DNA of 64,000 bases from Acanthacorydalis orientalis (Eukaryota; Arthropoda; Insecta; Megaloptera; Corydalidae): contig CM068318.1 of the NCBI GenBank assembly GCA_034766995.1, forward strand, positions 1,872,501 to 1,936,500, in the 5' to 3' direction. Position 1 is the first letter of the stretch. The number at the start of each line of letters is the position of its first letter. The notes below the pieces were generated by a model. It was not told where the DNA came from. It saw only the letters and a program-made list of their open reading frames with translations, and made no database searches. Made by a program: the position numbers and the translations under genes. Below are positions 24,212 to 36,192 of this stretch, in pieces.

Positions 24212-24419
24212 TAGATTTACTCACTGTTTAATGAATTTAATTTTGTAGAATGTTTAAAATTAAAAGATCTTATTTTACGTGAAATCCACTAAACTAGTAT
24301 ATGAATACATTTTGATTCGACTGTAACGTGTAATTACTCTAATGTTTACTTGTACAAAAAAAAAAAACATAATTGTTACACAGTTGAACCTAACTGGAAT
24401 GATATTTCTCTACAACGTA

Positions 24420-25150
24420 TAATAAGTCTGTCGAAGGCACCGCCCATGTGTTCATATCATGGATACGTCTCTAATTGTGTGCACTTTAATGATTTCATTT
24501 AAAAAAATATGAATTAATTAACTCGAAATTAGCGGATAAAATTGCCTGTAAATGTAATTAATTACGAGAACAGTGAACATTAAGAGGTGTGTCAAAATAT
24601 TCCTCCGGAATAAACTGCTCAGTGATAAACAAACGGCCAAACGTATTACCGAGAGGTGAGACAAAACAAATTAAAAATTAAAATAGACAAATTACAACAA
24701 ATCTACAATTCATGACCGGCCGCATCGTTGAGTTATACTTGACTTCAGACGTACAACAAAGCCGTTGTTAATAATTGAATAAATTAAAATGTCTAATTAT
24801 GACACTTTGTTGCGCGTTCTTTTCGACTTGTACGAAGATATTAAATTATAAAAATCACGCACTAGTTAACAGAACGCTCGGCGGATTGGAGTATTAAATG
24901 AATTATACATAGTTCATAATTTACACGAATATAAAAGAACGAAGTGTGTTTCATTCGCGTTCGGCGTGGCGCTCTCGGATTCGAACATTGTGGGGAAACA
25001 AGTCGTTCGGAATGCAGGTCCCGTTTGGGTTTTCCACACGTTCTGTCGTTGGAAAATAATCTATTGATCTGTGCATGTTTTCAATTGTGGTTGTAAAAAA
25101 GTATGATCGTAGGACAAGCATCGTCTATTTCTCAGTATCCGTTTATGCTT
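24420..25150. other. GC-richer island
   Basis: TGTAATTAATTACGAG at 24554 and CpG-containing blocks at 24710-24830 and 24870-25030. No coding similarity. Confidence 0.3.
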
Positions 25151-25599
25151 AATTATTATTCGTATTATTTAAACATTACGTAATAGATGAATGATAATGT
25201 CTCAGTATTTTTTTAAAAAAAAACTACTTTGAAATTTTACAGAAAAATTACTCAAAGAAACAAACGACTTGTTTCTCTTGTTTACATTTAATGAAAACAT
25301 TAAAACCGATGAATTCTCCTACTAATTAATTAATTGAATATCTGTTTATATTCGATACCAAACGAGAATTATGGTCTATCATATTTATATATCTTTTTTT
25401 TAAAAAAGTAAGAAACTATCTCATGCATGGTGTAAAAACCGAATTAAATACTGATCGTTAACTTGAAATACACATATCTGTATGTATGTGTGTGTGTGGG
25501 GAGAGGGAGAGAGACAGAGAGACAGAGACGGTAATATGTCGTTAACATTCGAACCAATCTAAAATGTCCATATAAATCTATACAATCAAAATAATCGTC

Positions 25600-26040
25600 G
25601 GCGCGAGCTTAACAGCACTGAAAATCATTACAATTTGCGGGCATTAGAACAATTCACGCGATATGAGAATTTAACCACATTTTAAACAGGTGAATGTGTG
25701 AAGATAATGACACGGACATGTGATGATGATTGTGTCGTGTCACGGCTTGGAACCAAAACCGACAACGTTTGTGTGTGTGTGTGTTAGTGTGTGTTCGGTG
25801 TACGTTGTCGTTCGCATTAACAATTATCAGACATCGTGTCGATAATACACACTGTTTCCGTCTTTGGATAAGCGACGGCCCGTCCCTGCACTAATTACCT
25901 GCCGATTAATTAGACAATTATGAGTGTTAAATCCCTGCGTCAAACGTGTATATATGCACGAGTTGTGTTTTATTGTTGCGGTTGCATGTTAATTGTAACT
26001 TAACGATCAATGCTCATCTACATACATTCCATGTAGATAC
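25600..26040. promoter_or_regulatory. Candidate regulatory island with clustered homeodomain-type sites
   Basis: Within 25890-25925 lie CTAATTAC, GATTAATTAGAC and CAATTATGAG, several TAAT cores in about 35 bp inside a GC-richer block. A (TG)n lies at 25769. Enhancer function is inference. Confidence 0.35.
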
Positions 26041-26279
26041 AAATTTACACACACACACAAATATACATACATATATATATACTCAGTAATAATCTATTCA
26101 TTTCTGATCAATAGTTTAGACGATTTAAAAAAAGACAGCGACAAACAGGTTTAATTTCCTATTTAATTTCCAGTCTCAAGGATTAGTTTTAAGTACTTGC
26201 CAATTTTCTGAGAACAACTGTATTTTTTTTTGTTTTCTTCACTTTATAATAACGAACAGAGGTTCTAGATATTTAATAT

Positions 26280-26390
26280 TATTGTTTTGAGTTGAAATAA
26301 CTGCTAATAATTACATTTGTAGTTCGTTTCAAACCGATGTACCTGGACTCGAAGTTATGTCTCTTGTCTCCGAGGTCACTGTTTAAATAT
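26280..26390 (+). repeat. DR-C copy
   Basis: TTATTGTTTTGAGTTGAAAT followed by CGATGTACCTGGACTCGAAG and TTATGTCTCTTGTCTCCGAG. The same two blocks recur in the same order at 27885-28254. Confidence 0.5.
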
Positions 26391-26454
26391 TTTCCATGAA
26401 ATATTAGAAAATATTCAAATAAGGATCTCGAGGACAAGGAATATAACTCCTCGA

Positions 26455-26892
26455 TTTTTTTTCGACTGGAACGCGAAAGATATCCAATGTCTAATATTGT
26501 GTTTTTTTGGCGCTATCGTGTTCATTACTGACCACCTTCAGAGAGGAGACAAGGTTGAAAAAATCTCTATATATTTTTTCTGTATACTGATACTCTGACA
26601 ATGATGGAATCCTATCGAAATACACACATGCAGCAATCAAAAACAACAATGATCAATTATTGTATATTTCCGATCGGAGAAATTTTTATTCTTTGTGAAA
26701 TACTGCTTTTCGGACTCCACCGTGTTCACTACTGCTTTGTGAGTTTCTGCTAACTACTTAGTCAATATATATAGTGTTTTTAAATGTTAAGGTCGGCACT
26801 TGAAAATCCTGAAATGACTAATAAATATTTTAATTCAAACCAGAGTTACGATTGGTTCAATTTGAAGGCACAGAATTAATTTTTACACCTAA
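26455..26892 (-). mobile_element. Mariner (M1 family) right-end fragments interrupted by a DR-A copy
   Basis: The right terminal repeat reads AGAATTAATTTTTACACCTAA and is followed by TA. Segment 26700-26892 matches the 5' leader of the copy at 39224 in minus orientation. Segment 26455-26545 matches further into the same region (ACTGGAACGCGAAAGATA). A DR-A copy (26594-26695) sits between them. About 30 bp (TCGTGTTCATTACTG and CCGTGTTCACTACTG) is present on both sides, so two overlapping mariner fragments may be juxtaposed. Confidence 0.7.
26594..26695 (-). repeat. DR-A copy inside mariner sequence
   Basis: CAATGATGGAATCCTATCGA, AGCAATCAAAAACAACAATG and ATCAATTATTGTATATTTCC match the reverse core. 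The copy is bounded on both sides by M1 mariner sequence. Confidence 0.6.
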
Positions 26893-27309
26893 TACTACTG
26901 GAGAACACAGACACATTCACTGATCTAAAAGAACGATGACCGTACATAAAACACACAATTGTAATTAAATTCAGATTGTTTTTTTTTTTGGTACAAAAAC
27001 CGAATTTTCAGTTATTCAAACATGTAAATCGCCCTTCGATCCGTTCACAATTGTGTACCAATCAATCTGATCTGATAGAGCACAGACGTAAATTCGTACA
27101 AAAAAAAACCCGTTCGATCCATCTATTAAATTTACATACTCTATTCTATATTCAGTAATAATTGTTTCCGAATATGGGACCGACAGCGAAAAAAAAAGCA
27201 TCGCGTCTGATCGTAAATTGTTATTAAAACAAAACGCGAACACATTTCCATATGAATCTTTTGTCAACCGACAACGGGACGTCATATTTCATGTAACCTG
27301 AATTTATAA

Positions 27310-27700
27310 CCCGTAAGCAATATGGGAATCCTGTATTAATGAAACGCGTCCGCGCCGACCGAGGCTGTTTGCATCGGAGCTTGGGCGTGTCACCGTGCCG
27401 CGCGGTGTTTGTAAAGTGCTGTCAGGCGATCGGTCGATGTCGTCGTACAGCGATCTTATCGACGATATTTCGTCGTATCGATTATATTTATTACTTTGTG
27501 TCGATAAGAGATCACGCCTCGGGAAGCCCAAACGCAGGGCTTCACAGCACCACGCACTGAAACATATATCACGGACGACGTGTGATCTTGGACGAGATGT
27601 GAACGAGCTCTCCTCGAAGTACGATGTGTTCATTGTCGCTATTATGCCCGTGCACGGTTTGAAAGGCTTTTTTTTAATCACAAGTCTTCAATCTAAATTT
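27310..27700. other. CpG-dense island
   Basis: One of the strongest compositional islands. Overlapping frames of 73-125 codons on both strands show no known domain. GATA-like CTTATC at 27454 and TCGATAAGAG at 27500. Confidence 0.35.
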
Positions 27701-27739
27701 TTCTTTCACTTCACCTATCATTATATCCTACTCTAAGTC

Positions 27740-27880
27740 TTTGAAGGTTTCAAGTCTTTCACAAATGACTTATTTTTTCATCCCATGAACCGCACCTACA
27801 TTATCTCAATCAAAAATATTCAATGAATTATTATCGATTAATATTTATGCATATTCCAATGGAAACACAATCATCCCTCA
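27740..27880 (+). repeat. DR-A copy
   Basis: TCTTTCACAAATGACTTATT, TCAATCAAAAATATTCAATG, AATTATTATCGATTAATATT, TATGCATATTCCAATGG follow the DR-A order. Confidence 0.6.
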
Positions 27881-27884
27881 ACGA

Positions 27885-28254
27885 TATTATTTTGAGTTGA
27901 AATAATTGACCTTACTTATTTTGTTTTTAATATAAGACAATCGAATTTTAATAGAATCAATCCTTTAATTATAAAATCACTATTAACAGAAGCTTTATAT
28001 ATTGTCGATTGACAACTAAGCTAGAATTTTTAACATTTGGCGAATCTCATTTATGATTAAAGTTTTAAAATACGAATGATTTCGATACAAAGAAACAAAT
28101 CGTCGAATCGTCTCGAATAAACTGTTGCAAATCAATTAAATTCTTCACTTTCATTTATCAAAATATCTAGTAGATTTTTTTTCGGTGATTTGTTTCAATT
28201 CTGTGCACCTGGATTTGAAGTTATGTTTATTATTGTCGAGCGCACTATCATTTG
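27885..28254 (+). repeat. DR-C copy, split by about 260 bp
   Basis: TTATTTTGAGTTGAAATAAT is at 27889 and CTGTGCACCTGGATTTGAAG, TTATGTTTATTATTGTCGAG is at 28200-28240. The gap has no recognisable insert. Confidence 0.4.
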
Positions 28255-28439
28255 TTGCATTTGCAGAAAGTGTTCAATTTTTATCAATTTAAAATATTCG
28301 ATGAGATGCGAAAATGAGATTTTCTACACTTTTACACAAAAAACAATGGCGGTTCCGATTTTTCTGTACCTATTAGCTTATAAAAATAGGCAGCGATCTC
28401 TATTAAATATTTTGATAAAAGAAAATATGATATCGATTT

Positions 28440-28600
28440 ACATTTCTGTTTAATAAATCTTTGTTGATAATATTCGATCGTTGCTTGTGATATTTTTCAA
28501 AAAACGATGCCACAATCTTCAAAGTTTCAAAATACAGAGATATGTTTTGCAGTTTGTGCGTTGGGAAAAGAATTCATTTGTGAAAAATGATATTCATTAT
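28440..28600. repeat. Composite DR-A fragments in opposite orientations
   Basis: A plus-oriented core (ATTCGATCGTTGCTTGTGAT, ACGATGCCACAATCTTCAAA) is followed by reverse outer sequence (TTTGTGCGTTGGGAAAAGAA, TTCATTTGTGAAAAAT). This suggests two truncated copies head to head. Confidence 0.5.
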
Positions 28601-29290
28601 TTAATTAAATAGGATTAGTCACAGAATCTAACAATCGTTGTATTTTTTTTTATTTTTTTTAATTTAGATTGCCCTTGATTTATTTTTAGCATAGCTAAAA
28701 TACTAAATATTAAATTTAACTAAAAGTATTTTCAATACATAGAGTCATGGTGAATGTTTCTGTCAGTCAATAAGTTTATTTTTTAAACAAATTCAGATGA
28801 TATTGAACTTTGTTGTTGAAACATCCTTAAATCTCAAATATTGATCTGTCTTTTAAGTGGATAAATATTATAATAATTCTTTCAGATTCCTTAATGTGTT
28901 TCTGTATTTTAAGGAAATATCACGTTTAATGTTTTGCTATTATGCGGTTCTAAGACTTAATAAAAGTTTGTTCATAATTTATTCATGTTTTTCAAATTAA
29001 AAAAAAATAATATTTATAAATATTGATACATTTTTCTACTGTCTTTTATATCGCATGAAAACAATAATTCCTGTTTAATAAATCAATTAGAATTGAGATC
29101 GAAACGAAGACATATTTCACGAAACAAATCTGATACTCTGACTATTAATTCATTTTCAAAAATGTATTTTTCTATAGTATAAACTATAAATGATTTTTCT
29201 GAACGAAAACGTTTTTCTTTCGAATTTGATATTTGGATACAAGAGAGACTATTTGAATTTATACATATATTTAATATTTATATTTTTTTA
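28600..29290. other. AT-rich filler
   Basis: Poly-T and poly-A runs only. Confidence 0.45.
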
Positions 29291-30010
29291 AAAAAATCAA
29301 ACTGAAAAGCTCCGCACACATCAAACCGTCCCGAATCCATCCACATAGAACTCCGAACGAATGTAATTTCAATCAAACCGTCACAAACAACGCACTGTGC
29401 ACATCCGCGATGTTCAGCCCTGTATCGTACAAAACCCACGTACGAGACACAAAAGATATTTTAACACGTCATTCGAGAGATACGATCCTGCATTTAGATT
29501 ATGATTTACGTTTTCAAAGGTACTTTTAACTCTGCGTTCGTATCGCATATCCAATCGATAACTAGCGGTTAGCGATTCAGGTGACATCAAGACATTTCAA
29601 AGTTGTTACCCCGTACTGGACCAGTCTTACAATTAACGCCGCATCTATCGCCGTGCACACTAATGTGCGATCAATACCTGTTTTGATGATTATGAGTGTG
29701 TGATTCGTGTGTGGGACGAAAGAGAAAAACGAGAAACGTACGGACCGGGGGAATGTTTGATTTTTTTTTGTTTTGAAAGTGTGACGATTGTGATTATAAC
29801 TTTTATTAGATTTCACGAGAGTTGCGGTCGTTTGAAAATTAGATAATAACAGTTCACCTCTTTGCTCATTTCGGAACCGATATAAACGTTATGGTATTAA
29901 AAAATGGATTCGAAAGTGATTCGTCGTATAAAATTTGAATAAAGTTGTTATTAATCTCAATGATAAAAAAGTATATCTATTTAACGTGTCACTGAAGAAT
30001 GATCATCACG
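29291..30010. other. GC-richer island
   Basis: 29300-29880 carries CpG-rich sequence and a 79-codon minus frame without similarity. Confidence 0.3.
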
Positions 30011-30435
30011 AAGGTACTTACTTAATCCATTTATTAATGTCAGCTTTAAACACAAATAACATATTAATAGGTCAAATGACTCATTAATGAGCTGTCGAGA
30101 GCCAAACAATATTTATTTGTTATAAACTGAAATTTGTTACCGTCATTATGAACACATTTATATACCTTAAATACTTTTCTCTTCTTTTTTTAATTAGAAT
30201 TAGAATAATTCGATACCAGACCGGTTGTAGTCTTTATATAGAGAACAGTTTTATGTAATTAGCTTTTCATTTCATTAATAATCTTCATACATGTGAAGGT
30301 TCTTCAGAGAAACAGGAAATTTTCGAAACGTAATATGTAGGTGAATTTGTATTTTTACATAATTTTATTTACATATTCTTGTCAGGAATATCAAACAATT
30401 TTATTTTTTTTTAAAAAATAAAATTAATCAGTCAG
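30011..30435. other. AT-rich filler with A/T palindrome
   Basis: AATTTTATTTTTTTTTAAAA at about 30398 continues into AAATAAAATT, a self-complementary run. Confidence 0.45.
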
Positions 30436-30439
30436 AATT

Positions 30440-30590
30440 ACAGTTCTGACACTGCATCTAAATACAATTTCACAAGTAAACTCTTTTTTCTCTCCTCACA
30501 AACTACACAATGTATTTCTGGTCAAATTTAAACACATTTTGATGGCGATGCCATTATCCTGTGAGCGTTCAGGTATAGAAAAATCTTTTT
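30440..30590 (+). repeat. DR-A copy, first of a four-copy cluster
   Basis: GTTCTGACACTGCATCTAAA, TTTCACAAGTAAACTC, CTCCTCACAAACTACACAAT, TTTCTGGTCAAATTT and GATGGCGATGCCATTATCCT. Part of the core between the last two blocks is missing. Confidence 0.65.
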
Positions 30591-30609
30591 CAGTATTTTT
30601 AAAAATGTT

Positions 30610-30740
30610 TCGATGAACCAAAAAGTTTCAATCGAAAATATTCAATGAATTATTAATTGTTTTCGATTGACGCTTATGGTCATTTCGGTATCAACGCCAT
30701 TATCCTCAAAGAGTCAGTGTATACGGTACTTACATAAAAT
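30610..30740 (+). repeat. DR-A copy, second of the cluster
   Basis: AGTTTCAATCGAAAATATTC, AATGAATTATTAATTG, TTTTCGATTGACGCTTATGG and CAACGCCATTATCCTCAAAG. Confidence 0.65.
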
Positions 30741-30819
30741 TATAGCAGGATAGACTTGTAAAATATTTATATATATATATAATTAATATAGTGCATACAC
30801 ATTTTATTAAATAAGATGA

Positions 30820-30935
30820 AGAGATTTTTAGAGATGATGGAATCAAAATAAACATAAACCGAAAATACACATAAGAAACAATCCAAAATTATCAGTAATA
30901 ATTTATTTAACATGTTTGATAAGGAAAGAGTGCCT
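30820..30935 (-). repeat. DR-A copy, third of the cluster
   Basis: TTAGAGATGATGGAATCAAA, AAACAATCCAAAATTATCAG, TAATAATTTATTTAACATGT match the reverse core. Confidence 0.6.
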
Positions 30936-31009
30936 GATAAAGACATTTAAATGTAACAAGTATCAATAAATATATATAGAAAATTCAATTTTTAAAGATT
31001 AGATTTAAT

Positions 31010-31180
31010 ACCTCGATGTTCTGAGGATGATGGCGTTGCCATCTAAATAAAGTAAGCGCCGATCGAAATCAATCAATAATGATTTTTTAATCGAACTGTT
31101 CTCATTAGAACAAGCATTGCAGTTTGTGGAATGAAACGAATCTATGAAACGAATCCGTCCGTGAAAGTAATACATTGTTT
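31010..31180 (-). repeat. DR-A copy, fourth of the cluster
   Basis: GTTCTGAGGATGATGGCGTT, ATCAATCAATAATGATTTTT, GCAGTTTGTGGAATGAAACG and AATCCGTCCGTGAAAG match the reverse of the family over nearly the full core and outer part. Confidence 0.65.
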
Positions 31181-31199
31181 TAAACGACGATTCAAAAAA

Positions 31200-32160
31200 A
31201 AATAACAATTCCGTCTTCTCCGTAAACTCTTTTCAACAACTGATTATCCTCTTTGTGAGTACATGCAGTTCTACACGAACTGCATCGTAAATTCCATGTA
31301 AAATAATCCCGAGCATCGCAATATTCGTAACTCATTGTCGAGCATGGTCCGAGACGAATCCGGCACCGAACTCATGCTTGTCATAGTGTCAGAAGAAACG
31401 TCACCAGTCGATTTTTTTTCTCTGCATTTTTAACAGACTACGCACATGCCGCTAAAGAAAAATCCGACACTGAAGTGTTGTTGCATGAATCACACGAGTA
31501 CTGGTGAAGAAATCACTCGAGTATTATTGCTCGTGAACGGTTCTGAAACTTTTATAGATCTCTCATGGACTCGATCCGCGTTCTTCGAACACACAGCACA
31601 GCACAGCATCACAGTCACTCGTCCTGTGCACACAATCTACGAAATTACCATACGCCTCGCTGGAAAACGCGGTAGTACGCACTAATTGTTTCTCGAATGT
31701 ATACATATTTAAAAAGAAATCTCTATTTATCTTATATTTATGTATCTATTGTCCGCGCGTCAAATAAACATCTTGTCTTTTATGACTAAACCGTCGTCTC
31801 GACAACAACAACAACACACAACACAGCGAAACATTTAACGGGAACGAAGTTTTAATAAACGTATTCGACAAGGATATTTAAGCGTATTGCAGAGTCAAAC
31901 TTGTTTGGATATAAATTGTACAGTCGTTTCTATGTAACGTTCAGCTGCATTGTGTGCGCAGTTTAAAAGAATTATTTAGTAGACAGTAAATTAATGTCGA
32001 GGATATCACACGGTTGTTAAATTGGTACCTGCAGCGTCACATTCAATATTCGTACGTTTATATATATTATCAGGAATCGTAAATTTGGGAATCTCTTTAT
32101 ACGATTACGTGTACCGGGAATTATGGACACTGTTTAAAATACAAGAAAATTGTTTATGAC
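31200..32160. other. GC-richer island
   Basis: CpG blocks at 31330-31420 and 31570-31680 with a 79-codon plus frame (31446-31685) of unknown nature; (CAA)n at 31803-31815. No recognised gene. Confidence 0.3.
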
Positions 32161-32175
32161 ACACACACATACAAT

Positions 32176-32207
<32 letters not shown>

Positions 32208-32254
32208 ATATGTTGTTCAGTTTATCTTTGTGTTATTTAACTGTCTATCTATAT

Positions 32255-32460
32255 CTAATACTAATTTATAAAGGTTTTCCAATAAGGAAGTAATGTTTTT
32301 TGAGAGGCCTATATTTCAGAGATGTCAAACTGACAGCTGTATTTTTTTAACATTTGTTAAGTTTCGACATTGCCATTTTTAATTATGGCTTCTTACACAA
32401 CAAAACAACGTCTTGAAATAATATTGAAAATTAAGGAAAAAACTATTCAACTGGATTAAC
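32255..32460 (+). mobile_element. Truncated mariner/Tc1-like element, 5' end and transposase start
   Basis: A terminus-like AAAGGTTTTCCAATAAGGAA follows AT-rich DNA at about 32271. About 115 bp later an ATG (32384) opens MASYTTKQRLEIILKIKEKT and then meets a stop. The TxxQRxEIIxIY-type start matches the Mos1-type helix-turn-helix N-terminus of a widespread insect mariner-like group. The element breaks off by about 32460. Recognition is from the N-terminus only. Confidence 0.55.
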
Positions 32461-32579
32461 TGTTTCAAAATAATATGAAGAAGTGTCGATTAAAATATTC
32501 CTTTATTGTATCAATCATAGTTTTTGAAATATTAATATCAAAATCATGAAACGATTGAAACGGATAGTCTAATTGTAGC

Positions 32580-33240
32580 ACGTGTTACATAACCATCCCG
32601 TCGTCTTTAAAGCACACTCGATTTTTCGTTCTATAAAAAAAATCCCTCCAGCATATTAAAAAAAAAGGAATCATCAACAGAACCGGCGTAGGTATATAAA
32701 TCTCTACAGCGGTATGAGTGCCGGCGGTGGTGGTGGTGTTCCGCTAATGAAGGACAGCGCAGAGGAGCTTACCTTCTACGGCGTAACCGTCCACCCGTGC
32801 TCAACGTCTCCCATCCTACGTGCACAATCTGTAACTCTACCTGTCTACATACATCCGTACAAAATACGACCCCGAGCCACAGAAGCCAGTAGTCCGTACG
32901 AATAAACGGGCATACTGATGTGAGATGATCGAAATGAATGCAGAATTCTCGAACGATGGAACGGTTCGGTGGCGGGCCGTGTGCGGATTGTGAACCGGTA
33001 GGGGATGGAAAGAGAGCGCTCGAAATTAGTGGAACGCGGCAATTGCCATTTAATTAGCTCGACCGATGACCACACGATGAACCGACCGAACGACCGACCG
33101 AACGAACGAACCGAGGGTTTTGTTCATCGTCGCCTGTAGATCAATACTCGCTGTTTTGTTTGGACGAAAGTCTCTCGGTGTGCTCGATGGACGTGGATGT
33201 ACGTGTAGGTGGCTGTGTGTATGTACGAACGTGTCTTTTA
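32580..33240. other. GC-richer island with TATA-like motif and small glycine-rich frame
   Basis: GGTATATAAATC at about 32691 lies shortly before ATG 32714, which opens a 63-codon frame beginning MSAGGGGGVPLMKDSAEEL. On the minus strand, GAAGGTAAGCTC at about 32769-32780 would be a good donor. TTTAATTAGC at 33048 and a GACC/GAAC short tandem at 33080-33112 follow. I cannot choose between a small gene, a promoter and chance. Confidence 0.25.
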
Positions 33241-33355
33241 TGTGTTGAGAATAAATATAAACTTCTTCGGGAATTAGAAACTAAAGTAAATATTAGTGTA
33301 GAAGAAACATTGTAACTTTATAATTCAGTAAATCAGATTAGGAATAGATACAAGC

Positions 33356-33356
33356 G

Positions 33357-33428
<72 letters not shown>
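33356..33428. repeat. (CA)n(TA)n microsatellite
   Basis: About 10 CA repeats followed by about 26 TA repeats. Confidence 0.95.
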
Positions 33429-33432
<4 letters not shown>

Positions 33433-33439
33433 TCCAAAT

Positions 33440-34130
33440 ATCAACTATTAACATCTACGAATACAATAAATATAATAAAATTTATTTTTCCTACACTATG
33501 ACTAGAAAGATCATTCACCTAAAATTTCCCACACAAATTAAAGTACACCTTTGATATTCTGCTAAAAAGTTATGAGAAAAGTCGAAGAGATGTGTCCGCC
33601 CTTTTACATGGCCCGAATGTTTACAGACCAGCAACCGGTCTCTTGGACATTTCTTGATTAGAAAAATGTTTGTGTATAGTGAGATAAAGAAGAATTGATT
33701 TGTAAAAATGAATTTAGCTACAGTGTCAGGACTGTACTATAAAATTAGCTCATCGATTAAGTTCAAAGACCTGGGGACTTGCCAGAAAGAGTATCAAGCA
33801 CTAGAGATCATCTTGCTCTGCTTAAATATGTAAACAGTTTCATAACTCGGCTGTAGTCACAAAGTTGTGGAGAAATTTTTCCTTATTCGCTCTGACAGTA
33901 TTGTGTAAGACCGATGATGCTCCAGGATACACACGAAAGAAACCTCTTACTGATCCTAGGTAACATTTACTGTACTCGATATTCAAAGTAGAATAATATG
34001 CTGACTGTCCCAATAAATTTGTAGGATTATTTAAACTGAAAATTGTGCAATTCTAGCGTTTCAATTGAAGGGTTACGGGTGATGTGTATTTGAACATTGT
34101 TAAATATAAATAATATTCAAAATTGATTTT
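33440..34130. other. Mostly unassigned DNA
   Basis: Contains a DR-A outer fragment at 33670; the rest (33590-34060) is of near-average composition with no open frame. Confidence 0.35.
33670..33745 (-). repeat. DR-A outer fragment
   Basis: AATTGATTTGTAAAAATGAA and TTTAGCTACAGTGTCAGGAC are the reverse complement of the outer block seen at 3605 (GACACTGTAGCTGAATTCAC). Confidence 0.45.
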
Positions 34131-34970
34131 TTACTAGATTGGCCTCGAATAGCGATTGATGAATCTGTACGTTTCATCAATTGTGAATATGTCTTCGATA
34201 ATGATATTTTATCTGCCGGAAGTGTCGAGCAATCAATACAAAAACAATATTGTTCGACGGTCCGCAACATTCTTAATATTTTCATAATTACATGGATCGA
34301 AACAAAGCGATCATGTTGAAAACAAAAGGTGGCACGAGAATAAAAGCGAAAGGAGCGTGTACAAAAATAAAACTAGCATCCATCAATGTGAACGCTTTTC
34401 TCCAAAAAACTGTCATGATGTTAATTCACGAGCGGACCGAGAACAAATAAATAATTCGACGACGTTCGATGATGATGATCTGACCGTTCGGCGTATTAGC
34501 GGCGTGTATATCTACTTGATTTGTATACAAAACATTTTATACAAACAATATTCATTCCGTTCGCAATAACAGTCGCGTCTAGACCAATCGTACAGTCTCT
34601 CTATTGTGTACGCACTGGAGGAAGACGCGAGCGGTAGACGTCGCCCTTTTGACGACCGAACATCCATCTTTCTGGAGAATCCATCAAGTCTGCGAGAATC
34701 GCTTTATAAACGTTGTCTTATTTGCATTTGAACAAGCGTGTTGTCTGTCTATCCATCCACTTTGCCGACACTGTAGGGCAGATCAGTGTGATGGAACGTG
34801 GGGGCGGGTGGCCGCGTTCAGGGGGTTATAAATTGATCGGGGGACAGATATCTACAGTCATCCGGACTGACATTTTCCAGAAAGAAATATCTTTGAGGAT
34901 CGAGGTTCTCGTTCGACGGGAGGATTTAATCGGAAATTGTTTATACGCAATTTTTACGAAGTAGGAAAAA
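34131..34970. other. GC-richer island
   Basis: 34420-34520 and 34570-34850 are CpG-rich; frames of 61-83 codons lack similarity. Confidence 0.3.
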
Positions 34971-35104
34971 CCGAATATGTTCATAATTAATTCTCGACTA
35001 TTTTTAAAAAATTCTAATTTCAATATTTACTTGAAAATTTATTCATTTACTCGATTTGTTCCTTACTCGAATGTTTTAAGTATTTTTGCGTTATAAACGA
35101 GTGT

Positions 35105-35287
35105 CTATCCATTATTAACACACATTTATTCATATAAGACAGAAGAAATAAACGAATGAACATAAATCTTCTGTTCTTACTGTCCTTATAAAATAATCAG
35201 AATATAATTCATCTATCATCATCGATATTGAATTTAGATGAAAATAGAAAAAAAATTAGAACATTAAGAATATAGATGGTTGAATAC

Positions 35288-35292
<5 letters not shown>
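35105..35292 (+). repeat. DR-B copy ending in (AT)n
   Basis: TTCATATAAGACAGAAGAAA, AACGAATGAACATAAATCTT, CTGTCCTTATAAAATAATCA, then ACATTAAGAATATAGATGGT and TGAATACAATAT leading into (AT)n. Two further copies lie at 45560 and 45800. Confidence 0.7.

Positions 35293-35351
<59 letters not shown>
35293..35351. repeat. (TA)n microsatellite, tail of DR-B
   Basis: About 29 TA repeats directly after a DR-B copy. Confidence 0.95.
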
Positions 35352-35355
<4 letters not shown>

Positions 35356-36192
35356 CTGATTTGATTTCAATCGAGTAGCAGCATTGCTATATTTTATATT
35401 TTTTCAGAACGCAAATATATTTGAAACACTTGGTAAAATAACTTCAGAATTCACTCGATGTCTCTAAAAATCAAAAATGAAAATCTCTTCATCTATTAAA
35501 AATAGTTCCATTTTATTTTATTTCTTGAAAAAAAAACGTTGTAATTAAAATTTTCACAAATTAAAAACTGAACCAACAAAGCAAAAAAATCAACATCTGT
35601 TCTTTTGAAAAAAATCCAAAATAATTTTCGTTTATAGAGCAAATGATTGTTTTAATGAAGAAAATTCAGATTGTAAATTCCTCTGTGTGGGTTTTTCTAA
35701 CCTAATTTACATACTAAAAAAATCAGTATAGAAAAAAAGATAGACGTCGAATATTAAGATGTATTTTTTATACCCTCTTCGCACTGAATAGTTCATACAC
35801 CAGAGAGAATCTAAACGTACTCGAGATTGATTTCTACCATTTTATCGGGCACTAATGACCTTAGTTGTCGGCGCGCCCTTAAACCCCAAACAACCAAACA
35901 TCTACTATTTTATAAATTGTTATTTCTTTAAACTTTCAGATATTATCTTACAATGAAACTTGACAAATAAATCCTACATAAGAATTGTTTTCATAACGTT
36001 CTAAATTTTCTATTATTTATAATTAAATCGGTCATGTATTTTCTATTTGCAAACTAATCTTAAAATATCTTAACATTTTATTGTTGCAAGTCATTTAAAT
36101 GTTTATTAACGTCATGAATTCGTTGTAATTTTCGATAATGACTTTATTAATTGAATTATAAAGGCTGTTAATATATAAATATTGATTTTATA
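35352..36192. other. AT-rich filler
   Basis: Nothing except the DR-A head module at 35840. Confidence 0.45.
35840..35915 (+). repeat. DR-A head module
   Basis: TCGGGCACTAATGACCTTAG then TTGTCGGCGCGCCCTTAAAC then CCCAAACAACCAAAC; the best-preserved head in the window. Confidence 0.55.

Noticed and set aside
27304..27736. Frames of 73, 113 and 125 codons in a CpG island
   Set aside because: They overlap on both strands, are Arg/Ser-rich from CpG composition and lack any motif.
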